From positions 16,543 through 80,542 of the forward strand of contig JBNAVN010000003.1 of assembly GCA_049700315.1 (NCBI GenBank): 64,000 bases of DNA. Direction: 5' to 3'. The DNA is from JAOAFX01 sp049700315 (GTDB lineage: Bacteria; Hydrothermota; Tepidihabitantia; SM23-42; JAOAFX01). The translations under genes were made by a program, and so were the position numbers. The notes beneath the pieces were generated by a model that worked only from the letters and a program-made list of their open reading frames with translations, did no database searches and was not told where the DNA came from. This document shows, piece by piece, positions 8,639 to 17,145 of this stretch (positions are counted from its first letter, which is position 1; the number at the start of each line of letters is the position of its first letter).

Positions 8639-9850
8639 CTATTGCTTATACTCTCTTAGCGCAATACCCAGTATCTTCATAGCACTTCTGATATCTTCTT
8701 CTTTAAGCACATAGGCAATTCTCACCTGATTTTTGCCCTTTTTTAGTGTTGAATAGAATCCATTTGCGGGTGCAAGCATCACTGTCCTATTCTGGTAATT
8801 GAAATCGGTCAAGAGCCACTGACAGAAATGGTCTGCATCTTTCACAGGCAAACTCAGTACCGTATAAAATGCACCTTCTGGTTTATGTCCATAAACATCA
8901 GGAATTTCTTTTAAACATTCAAATAGCAAATTGCGTCGATGCTCATATTCCCTGATCATCGGTGTAATATACTTGTTGATATTCTTATATGCGGCAATAG
9001 CACCAATCTGCTCTAAGGTTGGAGGGCATAATCGCGCCTGACAGAACCTTATTATTGCATCCATTACCTTTTTATTACGACTGATAATACATCCGACCCT
9101 GGCACCACAGGCAGAAAACCTTTTTGATATAGAATCCATTAAAATCACACGGTCTTCAATTTCCGGCAGGGACAGAGCACTGATGTGTGCTTTGCCATCG
9201 TAGATAAACTCCCGATATACTTCATCAGAAAGAATGAATAGATTGTGTTTTTTACTCAAACGCTGGAGGATAAACATCTCCTCTTCAGTAAGCACAGTTC
9301 CTGTTGGATTATTTGGTGTATTGATAAGAATTGCCCTCGTCCGATTGGTTATTCTCTTTTCAATCTCTGACTCAGGTGGGATATGAAAACCATTTTCAAT
9401 CTTTGTCTCTATTGCAACCAATTTGATATTAGCCATTACCGAGAAACCATTGTAATTTGTATAATAGGGTTCAAAAATAATTATTTCATCTCTTGGGTCG
9501 CAAACTGTCATCATGGCAAATATTATTGCCTCACTCCCACCAACCGTAATCCAGATATTGTCCAGATCCAGATCAAAACCAAGATTTCGGTAATAGTCAA
9601 GAATTGCAAGACGTAAATCAAGTATTCCACCTGAAGGACCATAACCAAGAACCTTTTCCTTATGCTGGGTAATCGCCTCAAATATCTCCGCAGGCGTCTC
9701 AATATCAGGTTGACCAATATTCAGGTGATAAATTTTTATCCCCTTTTTCTTTGCCTCATCAGCAAATGAAGACAGTTTTCTGATTGGTGAATAGGGCATT
9801 TTTCCTGCCCTTCGTGAAAGTATATTTTCTCCTGTTTTATTATTAGCCAT
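8639..9850 (-). CDS. PLP-dependent class I/II aminotransferase
   Basis: Fold-type I aminotransferase (403 residues). Visible landmarks are the N-terminal NIGQPDIETP, GYGPSGGILDLR, NTPNNPTGTVL, DEVYREFIYDG and the PLP-binding lysine in SISKRFSACGARVG, plus the C-terminal VRIAYVLKEED arginine. It resembles aspartate/aromatic aminotransferases; the amino donor cannot be fixed from sequence. The start is taken at ATG 9850 because a -10 box lies only 6 nt upstream, which rules out the longer in-frame ATG at 9877 as part of the mRNA. It heads the minus-strand operon. Confidence 0.88.
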   Translation of the reverse strand: MANNKTGENILSRRAGKMPYSPIRKLSSFADEAKKKGIKIYHLNIGQPDIETPAEIFEAITQHKEKVLGYGPSGGILDLRLAILDYYRNLGFDLDLDNIWITVGGSEAIIFAMMTVCDPRDEIIIFEPYYTNYNGFSVMANIKLVAIETKIENGFHIPPESEIEKRITNRTRAILINTPNNPTGTVLTEEEMFILQRLSKKHNLFILSDEVYREFIYDGKAHISALSLPEIEDRVILMDSISKRFSACGARVGCIISRNKKVMDAIIRFCQARLCPPTLEQIGAIAAYKNINKYITPMIREYEHRRNLLFECLKEIPDVYGHKPEGAFYTVLSLPVKDADHFCQWLLTDFNYQNRTVMLAPANGFYSTLKKGKNQVRIAYVLKEEDIRSAMKILGIALREYKQ

Positions 9851-9856
9851 AGTGAA

Positions 9857-9884
9857 ATTATATCCAGAAGATTTCAAAAGTCAA
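9857..9884 (-). promoter_or_regulatory. Sigma-70 promoter for the aminotransferase operon, leaderless
   Basis: Reading on the minus strand, TTGACT (9884-9879), a 16-nt spacer and TATAAT (9862-9857) end six bases before ATG 9850. The expected transcription start coincides with the start codon, so the mRNA should have essentially no leader. Confidence 0.8.
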
Positions 9885-9955
9885 CCACTATGGGACCTGG
9901 TTCCTCCCTCATCAAAGGGTGAGGAAAAGCGGAAAGAAATCTGTTTTTAAGATCA

Positions 9956-9983
9956 TTGACATATGCAGGAATTTTCGTATAAT
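9956..9983 (+). promoter_or_regulatory. Perfect sigma-70 promoter for the diguanylate cyclase gene
   Basis: TTGACA (9956-9961), 16 nt, TATAAT (9978-9983). The predicted start near 9990 leaves about 15 nt before ATG 10006, and no Shine-Dalgarno sequence is visible in that short leader. Confidence 0.85.
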
Positions 9984-10005
9984 ATGAGTCATTAATGGAT
10001 TGTCA

Positions 10006-11370
10006 ATGATAGGAAGAAAAAAAACTTCTCAGGCTGAACCAGTTGAAGAAATTGTCAGACTTAGAACCCAAATTAAGAAACTACAGGAAAATTTAAGACG
10101 TTCTCAGGCAATTATCAAGGCAGTATTTGAAAACTCGCCCGTTGGTATAACCGTACGTTTGGGTTCAGGAAAATTGGTTTCGTTTAACAAAGCCTGGAAA
10201 AAAATCTGGAATTTAACATATCACAAAATCGCTGAGAATGAAAGAAAATCTAAAAACTGGAATGTCCGACAGAGATATCCATTTCTCAAGGATGCCATAC
10301 CAAAAGTTCAACGTATCTTTGACAAGGGCGGGGAGATATTTTTGCCAGAAATTCATGTTGCCAATTCAAAGACCAAATTTGATAAATGGATTTCCCAGCA
10401 TTATTACGCAATAAAAAATAATAAAGGCCGGGTGGAACACATTGTTACCATTACTCAGGATATAACCGAACAGAAGCGCACTCTTCTGGCGCTTCAGGAA
10501 AGTGAGGCAAAATTCAGAACCATTGTCAACAATGTCAATCTTGGGGTTTATCGTTCTACAGTCAAGCCCCCAGGATATTTTATCCAGGTCAATCCTGCAT
10601 TTGTAAAAATGTTTGGTTACAATTCGATGAAACAGATATTGAAAACTCCCGTAGAAAGATTCTACAAAAATCCAAAAGACCGTATGGAGTTCGTTAATGA
10701 ATTAATGTCAAAAGGAGAAGTCAGAGATCGAGAGTTGCTATTAAAAAAATTTGATGGTTCACTGTTCTGGGCTTCAATATATGCCAAGGCACATTTTGAT
10801 GAAAACGGAGATCTTCAGTGGATTGACGGCGTGATTGAAGATATTACTGAACGGAAGAGAATGACTGAGACTTTGCACGCCCTCTCATTTACTGATGAAC
10901 TCACCGGATTATACAACCGTCGGGGATTTCTTACTTTGACTGAACATCAAATGAAAATCGCTGATAGGACCAAAAAACCAATGTTTCTGCTCTTTGTGGA
11001 TATGGATAATCTTAAAGATATTAATGATGAATATGGGCATCCTATGGGTGACCAGGCGCTTATTCAGACAACCAGGATTCTGAAGAAGACATTTCGTGGC
11101 TCTGACATCATTGCCCGCATTGGCGGCGATGAATTTGTTGTGTTGACCCTTGAAATGCAAAAGACAAAAGGCGAGGTTTTCTACAGACGTCTACAAAAAA
11201 GTCTGGATATTTTTAACGAATCAGCAAGATTACCTTTTAAGATTGCCCTGAGTGGTGGATGGGCTTATTATGATCCCAAAAGACCACGCACCATTATCCA
11301 GTTGTTAAAACAGGCAGATAGAATGATGTATTTGCATAAGCAAAAGAAGAAACGACTTATTAAGAGTTGA
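10006..11370 (+). CDS. PAS-PAS-GGDEF diguanylate cyclase
   Basis: A soluble 454-residue sensor. A short coiled coil (about residues 13-38) leads into a first PAS/PAC domain (about 40-150), a second PAS/PAC (about 165-285, ending in GVIEDITERKRM) and a GGDEF domain. The active-site motif GGDEF is intact near residue 373, and RGSD five residues before it is a classical inhibitory I-site, so the enzyme should make c-di-GMP with product feedback. No transmembrane segment is seen, so the signal is presumably cytoplasmic. ATG 10006 is preferred to TTG 10000. The gene is monocistronic, with its own promoter. Confidence 0.92.
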   Translation: MIGRKKTSQAEPVEEIVRLRTQIKKLQENLRRSQAIIKAVFENSPVGITVRLGSGKLVSFNKAWKKIWNLTYHKIAENERKSKNWNVRQRYPFLKDAIPKVQRIFDKGGEIFLPEIHVANSKTKFDKWISQHYYAIKNNKGRVEHIVTITQDITEQKRTLLALQESEAKFRTIVNNVNLGVYRSTVKPPGYFIQVNPAFVKMFGYNSMKQILKTPVERFYKNPKDRMEFVNELMSKGEVRDRELLLKKFDGSLFWASIYAKAHFDENGDLQWIDGVIEDITERKRMTETLHALSFTDELTGLYNRRGFLTLTEHQMKIADRTKKPMFLLFVDMDNLKDINDEYGHPMGDQALIQTTRILKKTFRGSDIIARIGGDEFVVLTLEMQKTKGEVFYRRLQKSLDIFNESARLPFKIALSGGWAYYDPKRPRTIIQLLKQADRMMYLHKQKKKRLIKS

Positions 11371-11598
11371 TAGTTCATTAAGAATTTTGATTAAAGGGAA
11401 GTAAGAATGAGATATCTTACGATAATAATAAAAGAAAAATCATATAGAGGTTTGAGTGCCGGGAATTATCTCTTGTTATTCAGCAGAGGCACATAATACA
11501 CAGTTAGAAAACTAATTATCTACTGAAGTAACCGTCTCTGGATTACCGGCCTTCACTATCTGGACGCAATGCTGTGTAGTAAATTCATTGGAATCTTA

Positions 11599-11626
11599 TT
11601 GACTTAATATCCTAAATATATATAAT
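11599..11626 (+). promoter_or_regulatory. Sigma-70 promoter for the epimerase gene, leaderless
   Basis: TTGACT (11599-11604), 16 nt, TATAAT (11621-11626), then only five bases to ATG 11632. Upstream, 11371-11598 holds no convincing gene; it contains a possible hairpin built on GTGCC/GGCAC (about 11456-11492). Confidence 0.8.
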
Positions 11627-11631
11627 CTGCT

Positions 11632-12564
11632 ATGAAAATACTCGTTACTGGTGGTGCTGGTTTTATAGGATCGCACATTGTTGATGCTTATGTTAAAGAT
11701 GGTCATACTGTAGTAATCATTGATGACCTTTCAACTGGTGATATTAGAAATCTAAATCCCCGGGCAGAATTCTATAGAGAAGATATTTGCTCATCAGATA
11801 TTGAAAAAATATTTGAAAGACATAAATTTGATGTTATTAACCATCATGCAGCACAAATAAATGTGCGTCGTTCACTTGAAGACCCATTGTTTGATGCCCG
11901 TGTCAATATCACAGGTTCTTTAAATCTTCTCAATTTATCATCAAAATACAATATAAAGAAATTTATCTTCTCCTCAAGTGGTGGCGCAATCTATGGTGAA
12001 CCCGAAAGATTCCCGATTACCGAAGATTACCAACCCGCACCACTGTGTCCCTATGGTGTTGCCAAACTTGCAGTAGAACACTACATCAAGGTATTCGCGA
12101 AATTATACAATTTCAAATATGTTATTCTCCGCTATAGTAATGTTTATGGACCGCGCCAGATTTCCAAAAGTGAAGCAGGTGTAATATCAATTTTTATTAA
12201 TCAGATCTTGGAAAAGAAAGAATGCTTTGTGAATGGTGATGGCGAACAAATAAGAGATTATGTGTATGTTGGTGATGTAGTAAAGGCGAACCTATTGGCT
12301 TTAGATGCTGAATCAAACTATTTTAATATTGGTACAGGCATTGAGACAAGCGTGAACAAACTCCTCAATGTGCTGGGACAAATATTAAATAAGGCAATAC
12401 CTCATCAACATCGTGCACCAATACCTGGCGAAGTACTTAAAAATGTTTTGGATTTTTCAAAGGCAAAAAAAACCTTGGGCTGGGCTCCAGAAATTTCCTT
12501 AATAAAAGGCATTGAACTGACATATAATTATTTCCATAATGAAAAACAAGGCAAGATATCTTAA
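11632..12564 (+). CDS. NAD-dependent epimerase/dehydratase, GalE-like
   Basis: Extended short-chain dehydrogenase of 310 residues. The Rossmann glycine motif TGGAGFIGSH is at the N terminus, the catalytic Ser/Thr segment SSSGGAIYG is near residue 120 and YGVAK supplies the Tyr-x3-Lys pair. The C-terminal region YFNIGTG and NVLDFSKAKKTLGWAP is typical of UDP-glucose 4-epimerase-like enzymes from bacteria and archaea. It probably epimerises or dehydrates a nucleotide sugar for surface glycans. It overlaps the following DUF58 gene by 26 nt. Confidence 0.88.
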   Translation: MKILVTGGAGFIGSHIVDAYVKDGHTVVIIDDLSTGDIRNLNPRAEFYREDICSSDIEKIFERHKFDVINHHAAQINVRRSLEDPLFDARVNITGSLNLLNLSSKYNIKKFIFSSSGGAIYGEPERFPITEDYQPAPLCPYGVAKLAVEHYIKVFAKLYNFKYVILRYSNVYGPRQISKSEAGVISIFINQILEKKECFVNGDGEQIRDYVYVGDVVKANLLALDAESNYFNIGTGIETSVNKLLNVLGQILNKAIPHQHRAPIPGEVLKNVLDFSKAKKTLGWAPEISLIKGIELTYNYFHNEKQGKIS

Positions 12565-13429
12565 TTTAGAAGTTCTTGCCCGTTTATCAAAACTTGATTT
12601 AAAGGCAAGATTAGTAGTAGAAGGATTTTTGACCGGATTACACCATAGCCCCTACAAGGGCTTTTCCCAGGAATTTACTGATTACCGGCCCTATATGCCG
12701 GGTGATGAATTGAAAAGTATTGACTGGAAAGTCTATGGCCGGCGTGATCGTTTCTATATCCGGGAATATCAAGAAGAAACAAACCTCCGTGCCTACATAC
12801 TCCTTGATAAAAGCGGCTCTATGGGTTATGGAAGAAATATAACAAAACTTGAGTATGCAAAATTTCTGAGTGCCTGTCTTGCCTATTTACTATACAAACA
12901 ACGCGATGGTGTAGGTATTATTACCTTTGATACAAAAATCAACGATTTTGTACCTGCTTCAGCAAAAAAAATGAACTTTACACGCATTCTCCAGGCAATT
13001 GATGGAATAAGTCCAGGTAATGAAACATCTCTCGCCCGAGTTCTATTTGAACTCGGGCAGAAGATCAAGCGAAGGGCGCTGGTCATAATTATCTCGGACC
13101 TTTTTGATCAGCCAAATATGGTTTTGAAATCTTTGAAATCCTTTCGTGCGCGCAAACATGAAATAATTGTTTTTCAAATTCTTGACCCTCAGGAGTTTAC
13201 ATTCCCCTTCAGTGAAACGGCAATTTTCCAGGATATGGAGACAGATGAAAATCTTGTTGTTGAACCCGGTGCAATCCGCGATTCATACCGAAAGAAATTC
13301 AAAGAATTCTTGAATTCCTATAATCAGGGAATGCTCGAATCCCGGATAGACTATGAGTTGGTCAACACGACAGAAACATTTGATCGCGCATTGTTTTCAT
13401 ATCTTCAAAAACGCTCAAGACTTGTATGA
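12539..13429 (+). CDS. DUF58 domain protein with VWA-like fold
   Basis: A 296-residue protein with the DUF58 signature (DYRPYMPGDELKSIDWKVYG) followed by a von Willebrand A-like segment whose metal-site start LLDKSGSMGYG matches D-x-S-x-S. Such proteins usually work with a MoxR AAA ATPase and Bat-type membrane proteins in metal insertion or protein maturation; no MoxR gene is visible here. It overlaps the upstream epimerase gene and shares an ATGA with the downstream BatA-like gene, so the three form one transcriptional unit. Confidence 0.88.
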   Translation: MKNKARYLNLEVLARLSKLDLKARLVVEGFLTGLHHSPYKGFSQEFTDYRPYMPGDELKSIDWKVYGRRDRFYIREYQEETNLRAYILLDKSGSMGYGRNITKLEYAKFLSACLAYLLYKQRDGVGIITFDTKINDFVPASAKKMNFTRILQAIDGISPGNETSLARVLFELGQKIKRRALVIIISDLFDQPNMVLKSLKSFRARKHEIIVFQILDPQEFTFPFSETAIFQDMETDENLVVEPGAIRDSYRKKFKEFLNSYNQGMLESRIDYELVNTTETFDRALFSYLQKRSRLV

Positions 13430-15237
13430 AATTCCTCAATCCTGCATATCTGCCTGGTCTAATTCTTATTTCCGTTCCCATTATCATCCATCTATACTTT
13501 AGAAAAAGACTGAAGAAAATCCCTTTCTCTTCACTGGTGTTTTTGAAGGGTGCTGAAGCATCAAGATTGAAATGGCTAAAACTGAAGGAAATCCTGATTT
13601 TGCTTGCCAGGTGTCTGCTTGTCGCCGCCTTATTTCTGGCCCTTGCCCGACCCCAGTACGAAGGTAGAGTCTTCACAGGAAACAAACTCGCATCTGTATA
13701 TCTAATTATTGACAACTCCTTCAGTATGGGGTATGGTAAGAATTTTGAAACTGCCTTAGAACAGGCAGAAAAAATCATTAACATATATTCACCGAAAAGT
13801 ATGTTTTATGTTATTCCAATGTGCGAACAGAAGGATTTCAAATCATTTTGGTGCGACAAGAGTTCTGCGTCCAGAAATCTGAAGGAACTCAAATTATCAA
13901 ATTCCACCGGGCGATTGAAAGATTTATATGATAAATTTTTGCACGAAAAAAGTGATTTGCCAAAGGAATTTATATACATTGGTGATGGTCAGGCAATCAA
14001 TTTCAAGGGCATTGACACATTAGGCAATTTCTACTGGTTAAGAATACCCCTCGGTAGTAATACTGCAGTTGAATATGTAATATTAAAAAATCCGTTTATG
14101 ATACCCGAGCAGAATTATCAAATGACGGTAAGTGTAAGAAACTATTCAACTCATTCATACCAGGGTAAGATCCAGATTTCTGCAGGTAACTATTTTAGTC
14201 AGCAGGATTGTAATATTCCGCCGGGACAGGATTATGTAACCAACTTTTCATTACCTGTTACCCTCCAAAAAGGTGTAGTAAAGATAGACAATGACAGTCT
14301 GCCAATTGATAATCAATACTACTTTTGTAAATCTCTTTTGACAAAAACAAAGGTTTTGATTGTGGGTAATGACAACTATATTAGATTGGTATTATCACCC
14401 TCACAAACGATTAAATCACCATTTGAAATTGAAAATACCCGGGATTTAAAAAGAATAGACCTGCGTCCGTTTCAGGTTATCATCCTCAATGGCATTGAAG
14501 AAATTACCGAATTTGAAAAATTGAAATTGGCGAACTTTCTTGCACAATCAAGAAATGGAATGATCGTCTTTCTGGCACCAAAGATCGGCAGACAATTGGC
14601 AAGTTTGATTGCTGAGTGTGGTGAAGTTGGTAATTGGATGAATATGGATGGCTACTTGAATATCAAATCTTATGATACAGATTATCAAGCATTTCAAATC
14701 TTCAAAGAGAACCCCGGATTGAAAACTATTAAATTTTTCAGGTTCTGTGAGGTTAAGCCACGGGGCAATGTACTGGCAGAACTGGATAATGGTATGCCCC
14801 TTATTATCAATCAAAGGAATATTGTGGTCTTTGCCACAGAAATCAATGAAAATAATACAGATATTATGTATAATCCTAATTTCCTACCATTACTCCATTC
14901 ACTTATTTATGGACTGGTAAACAGAAATATAGATAGCGAATTTAAAATTGGAGAGAAATTCCTCAGAACAGGCTTGATAAAAGGGCCTGAGGGTGAAATT
15001 CTGAGTGAAGGTATTTTTTCAAAGCCTGGCTTTTATACAATTGATGGTGAAACACTGGGTGTCAACATAGATCCGATTGAGAGTAATTTCGCAACAATCA
15101 GTCCAGAAATGGCAAAAAATTTAGGAATAAAAACAATTACTATTGAATCATCAGGTGGGCCCGCAGATTTAACTAACTTTTTTTTGATCCTGGCGCTATG
15201 CGCCTTTGTCTGCGAGCTCGTACTTCTTTTGTTGTGA
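13426..15237 (+). CDS. BatA-like N-terminal membrane protein with VWA-like domain
   Basis: A 603-residue membrane protein. The N-terminal ~80 residues match the aerotolerance BatA/Bat N-terminal domain (LNPAYLPGLILISVPIIIHL ... RLKKIPFSSLVFL) with two hydrophobic helices, followed by a VWA-like start LIIDNSFSMGYG (D-x-S-x-S). The long middle is extracytoplasmic and beta-rich, and a final transmembrane helix ends the chain (FFLILALCAFVCELVLLLL). It is translationally coupled to DUF58 by ATGA. Its stop is separated by one base from the convergent YbbR gene. Confidence 0.82.
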   Translation: MKFLNPAYLPGLILISVPIIIHLYFRKRLKKIPFSSLVFLKGAEASRLKWLKLKEILILLARCLLVAALFLALARPQYEGRVFTGNKLASVYLIIDNSFSMGYGKNFETALEQAEKIINIYSPKSMFYVIPMCEQKDFKSFWCDKSSASRNLKELKLSNSTGRLKDLYDKFLHEKSDLPKEFIYIGDGQAINFKGIDTLGNFYWLRIPLGSNTAVEYVILKNPFMIPEQNYQMTVSVRNYSTHSYQGKIQISAGNYFSQQDCNIPPGQDYVTNFSLPVTLQKGVVKIDNDSLPIDNQYYFCKSLLTKTKVLIVGNDNYIRLVLSPSQTIKSPFEIENTRDLKRIDLRPFQVIILNGIEEITEFEKLKLANFLAQSRNGMIVFLAPKIGRQLASLIAECGEVGNWMNMDGYLNIKSYDTDYQAFQIFKENPGLKTIKFFRFCEVKPRGNVLAELDNGMPLIINQRNIVVFATEINENNTDIMYNPNFLPLLHSLIYGLVNRNIDSEFKIGEKFLRTGLIKGPEGEILSEGIFSKPGFYTIDGETLGVNIDPIESNFATISPEMAKNLGIKTITIESSGGPADLTNFFLILALCAFVCELVLLLL

Positions 15238-15238
15238 A

Positions 15239-16153
15239 TTAATAAACAACGACTTTAATACGCTGGGGCTTGATATAAACCGAGCTTAAGAATTCAGGCA
15301 GGATGATTTCTGGTGAAAGATCGTATTCACCACCTACAAGGTCCGTCGTCTTAATGCGCAATCCAATGTTTTCTTTTATCAAACCACTGACCTGGCTGCG
15401 CGCTCCCTGAACAATAAGCGTGTCTATGGATTGATTGGAAATCCAGATCTTCTGCCCGGCATTTTTCAAGATATTCACTGGAACATTTGTAAATATCCTC
15501 TGGTCTGATGTATCTATTACTACTCTTACTCTTAAATTTTCAGTTGAAAACTTGATCAAACTGGATACCGGATCAAGTTTAAGGGTTTTTTCAAAAGTTG
15601 CAGACTGATTTTTCACATCCAGGGATTCAACACTTACTTCATTCAATTTCTGCAAAATCTTCTTTGGTCCTGTTATCTGGATAGTATCAAGCGATTCAAT
15701 CGTTGATATTGAAAATCCATTTTTCAGAACTCCTTTGATCGGAATCAATGGCTTGACAGTTTTGCTAACTTTCTCATCAACCTCAACATTGATAAATTTC
15801 GCACCATAATTTACCAACACATCCTCTAATGGCATTGCAAGATCCTTTGTAGAAATGACATTCTTCCCTGGCACTACCTCAGAAAGATTACACTCTGCTT
15901 CTGGTGGATTTGCCCAGATCCCGAAAAGCGCCTTTCCCTTACCACTAAACGAAATCTTCAATTTTGTTAATGAATCGGTGATAATATAAGCCTCCGGCAG
16001 ACTCGTATATTTGACTAAGATCTCCCGTTCATAACTATATCTGCCATCAATTGCGACAAATAGCCATAGTCCAAAGGCAAATAATAATGCCAGAATCTTG
16101 CGTGCAGGTTCTAAGGTGAAAAATCCTAAAATTGATTTCAGGATTTTGAGCAT
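15239..16153 (-). CDS. YbbR/CdaR-like domain protein
   Basis: A 304-residue protein with one N-terminal membrane anchor (about residues 18-36, ILALLFAFGLWLFVAI) followed by repeated YbbR-type extracytoplasmic beta domains. In Firmicutes such proteins (CdaR) regulate the membrane diadenylate cyclase CdaA, but no cdaA is next to it here; instead it overlaps the end of argF by 16 nt. The function is therefore only inferred as envelope-associated. Confidence 0.78.
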   Translation of the reverse strand: MLKILKSILGFFTLEPARKILALLFAFGLWLFVAIDGRYSYEREILVKYTSLPEAYIITDSLTKLKISFSGKGKALFGIWANPPEAECNLSEVVPGKNVISTKDLAMPLEDVLVNYGAKFINVEVDEKVSKTVKPLIPIKGVLKNGFSISTIESLDTIQITGPKKILQKLNEVSVESLDVKNQSATFEKTLKLDPVSSLIKFSTENLRVRVVIDTSDQRIFTNVPVNILKNAGQKIWISNQSIDTLIVQGARSQVSGLIKENIGLRIKTTDLVGGEYDLSPEIILPEFLSSVYIKPQRIKVVVY

Positions 16154-17043
16154 AAGAATACCATTATGCCCTTTTGTATGTGCAAACGGTTTTCTGCCTG
16201 ATCAAAAACAATTGAATGCGACCCATCAATCACCTCATCAGTAATCTCTTCTCCCCTATGTGCAGGAAGACAATGCATTATTATGTAATCATCTTTCTTT
16301 GCATTTTTTAGCAGCATACTATTCAACTGAAAGGGCTTGAATATTTTCTTACGCTGCTCTGCCTCTGACTCCTGCCCCATTGATGCCCAGACATCAGTAT
16401 AGATAACATCTGCATCCTTTACGGCCTCTGCTGGATTATCGGTTATTTTCACATTCTTTGCCTTCTTCAAATATTCCTTGTCTGGTTCATATCCATTGGG
16501 CGTGGCAATCTTCATAGGAAAACCGAGCAACGCTGATGCGGCTACAAAGGAATTACATACATTATTGCCATCGCCAACATATGCCAGGGTAATCTTGTTC
16601 AAATCACCTTTTTTCTCAATCACAGTAAAAAGGTCGCAGAGTATCTGACATGGGTGTTCAAGATCACACAACCCATTTATCACCGGTACACTTGCATTTT
16701 CAGCAAGCTCTTTGATATGATTATGGCTATACACCCTTGCCATAATCAAATCAACCCACCGTGAAAGGTTCTTTGCCACATCCTTTACAGTTTCTCTTTT
16801 CCCTAATTGTATATCAGCAGGTGCAAGATATATGGCATGACCACCAAGCTGGGTCATACCAGTCTCAAATGTTACCCTGGTCCTCAATGATGGCTTTTCA
16901 AATATCATTGCCAGGGTTCTATCTTTCAAAATCTTGTGTTCAATTCCTTTTTTCTGTTTATCTTTCAGTTCCCGGGTAACATCAAATATCTTATAGATTT
17001 CATCCCGGCTCAAATCAAAGATTGAAGTGAGGTCTCTTTTCAC
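16138..17043 (-). CDS. argF: Ornithine carbamoyltransferase
   Basis: Joins ornithine and carbamoyl phosphate to make citrulline in arginine synthesis. The carbamoyl-phosphate loop SLRTRV, the HPCQILCD segment, the DVWASMGQE ornithine loop and the HCLPAHRGEEI active-site cysteine motif are all present. At 301 residues it has the normal family length. It starts with GTG at 17043 after a GAGGAG ribosome site at 17048-17053 and has its own promoter. No other arginine-biosynthesis gene is adjacent; agmatinase at 46309 is the only other arginine-linked enzyme in the window. Confidence 0.95.
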   Translation of the reverse strand: MKRDLTSIFDLSRDEIYKIFDVTRELKDKQKKGIEHKILKDRTLAMIFEKPSLRTRVTFETGMTQLGGHAIYLAPADIQLGKRETVKDVAKNLSRWVDLIMARVYSHNHIKELAENASVPVINGLCDLEHPCQILCDLFTVIEKKGDLNKITLAYVGDGNNVCNSFVAASALLGFPMKIATPNGYEPDKEYLKKAKNVKITDNPAEAVKDADVIYTDVWASMGQESEAEQRKKIFKPFQLNSMLLKNAKKDDYIIMHCLPAHRGEEITDEVIDGSHSIVFDQAENRLHIQKGIMVFLCSKS

Positions 17044-17062
17044 TTTTCTCCTCTTTTTGATT

Positions 17063-17090
17063 ATTATATAGAATTTCGGACAAAAATCAA
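17063..17090 (-). promoter_or_regulatory. Promoter for argF
   Basis: On the minus strand TTGATT (17090-17085), a 16-nt spacer and TATAAT (17068-17063). Unlike many genes here it leaves room for a short leader with a GAGGAG ribosome site. It is divergent from the thrS promoter 22 bp away. Confidence 0.75.
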
Positions 17091-17112
17091 TAGAACAAGT
17101 TAAACCAACCCA

Positions 17113-17140
17113 TTGACAAAAGTAAAAAATGCTTTATAAT
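17113..17140 (+). promoter_or_regulatory. Promoter for thrS operon, leaderless
   Basis: TTGACA (17113-17118), 16 nt, TATAAT (17135-17140), then five bases to ATG 17146. A leaderless mRNA is predicted, so a classical T-box or long attenuator leader is absent for this synthetase operon. Confidence 0.85.
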
Positions 17141-17145
17141 TGACT

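Noticed and set aside
11408..11497. 29-codon frame after the diguanylate cyclase gene
   Set aside because: It has only a weak ribosome site and no promoter or terminator of its own; evidence was insufficient.
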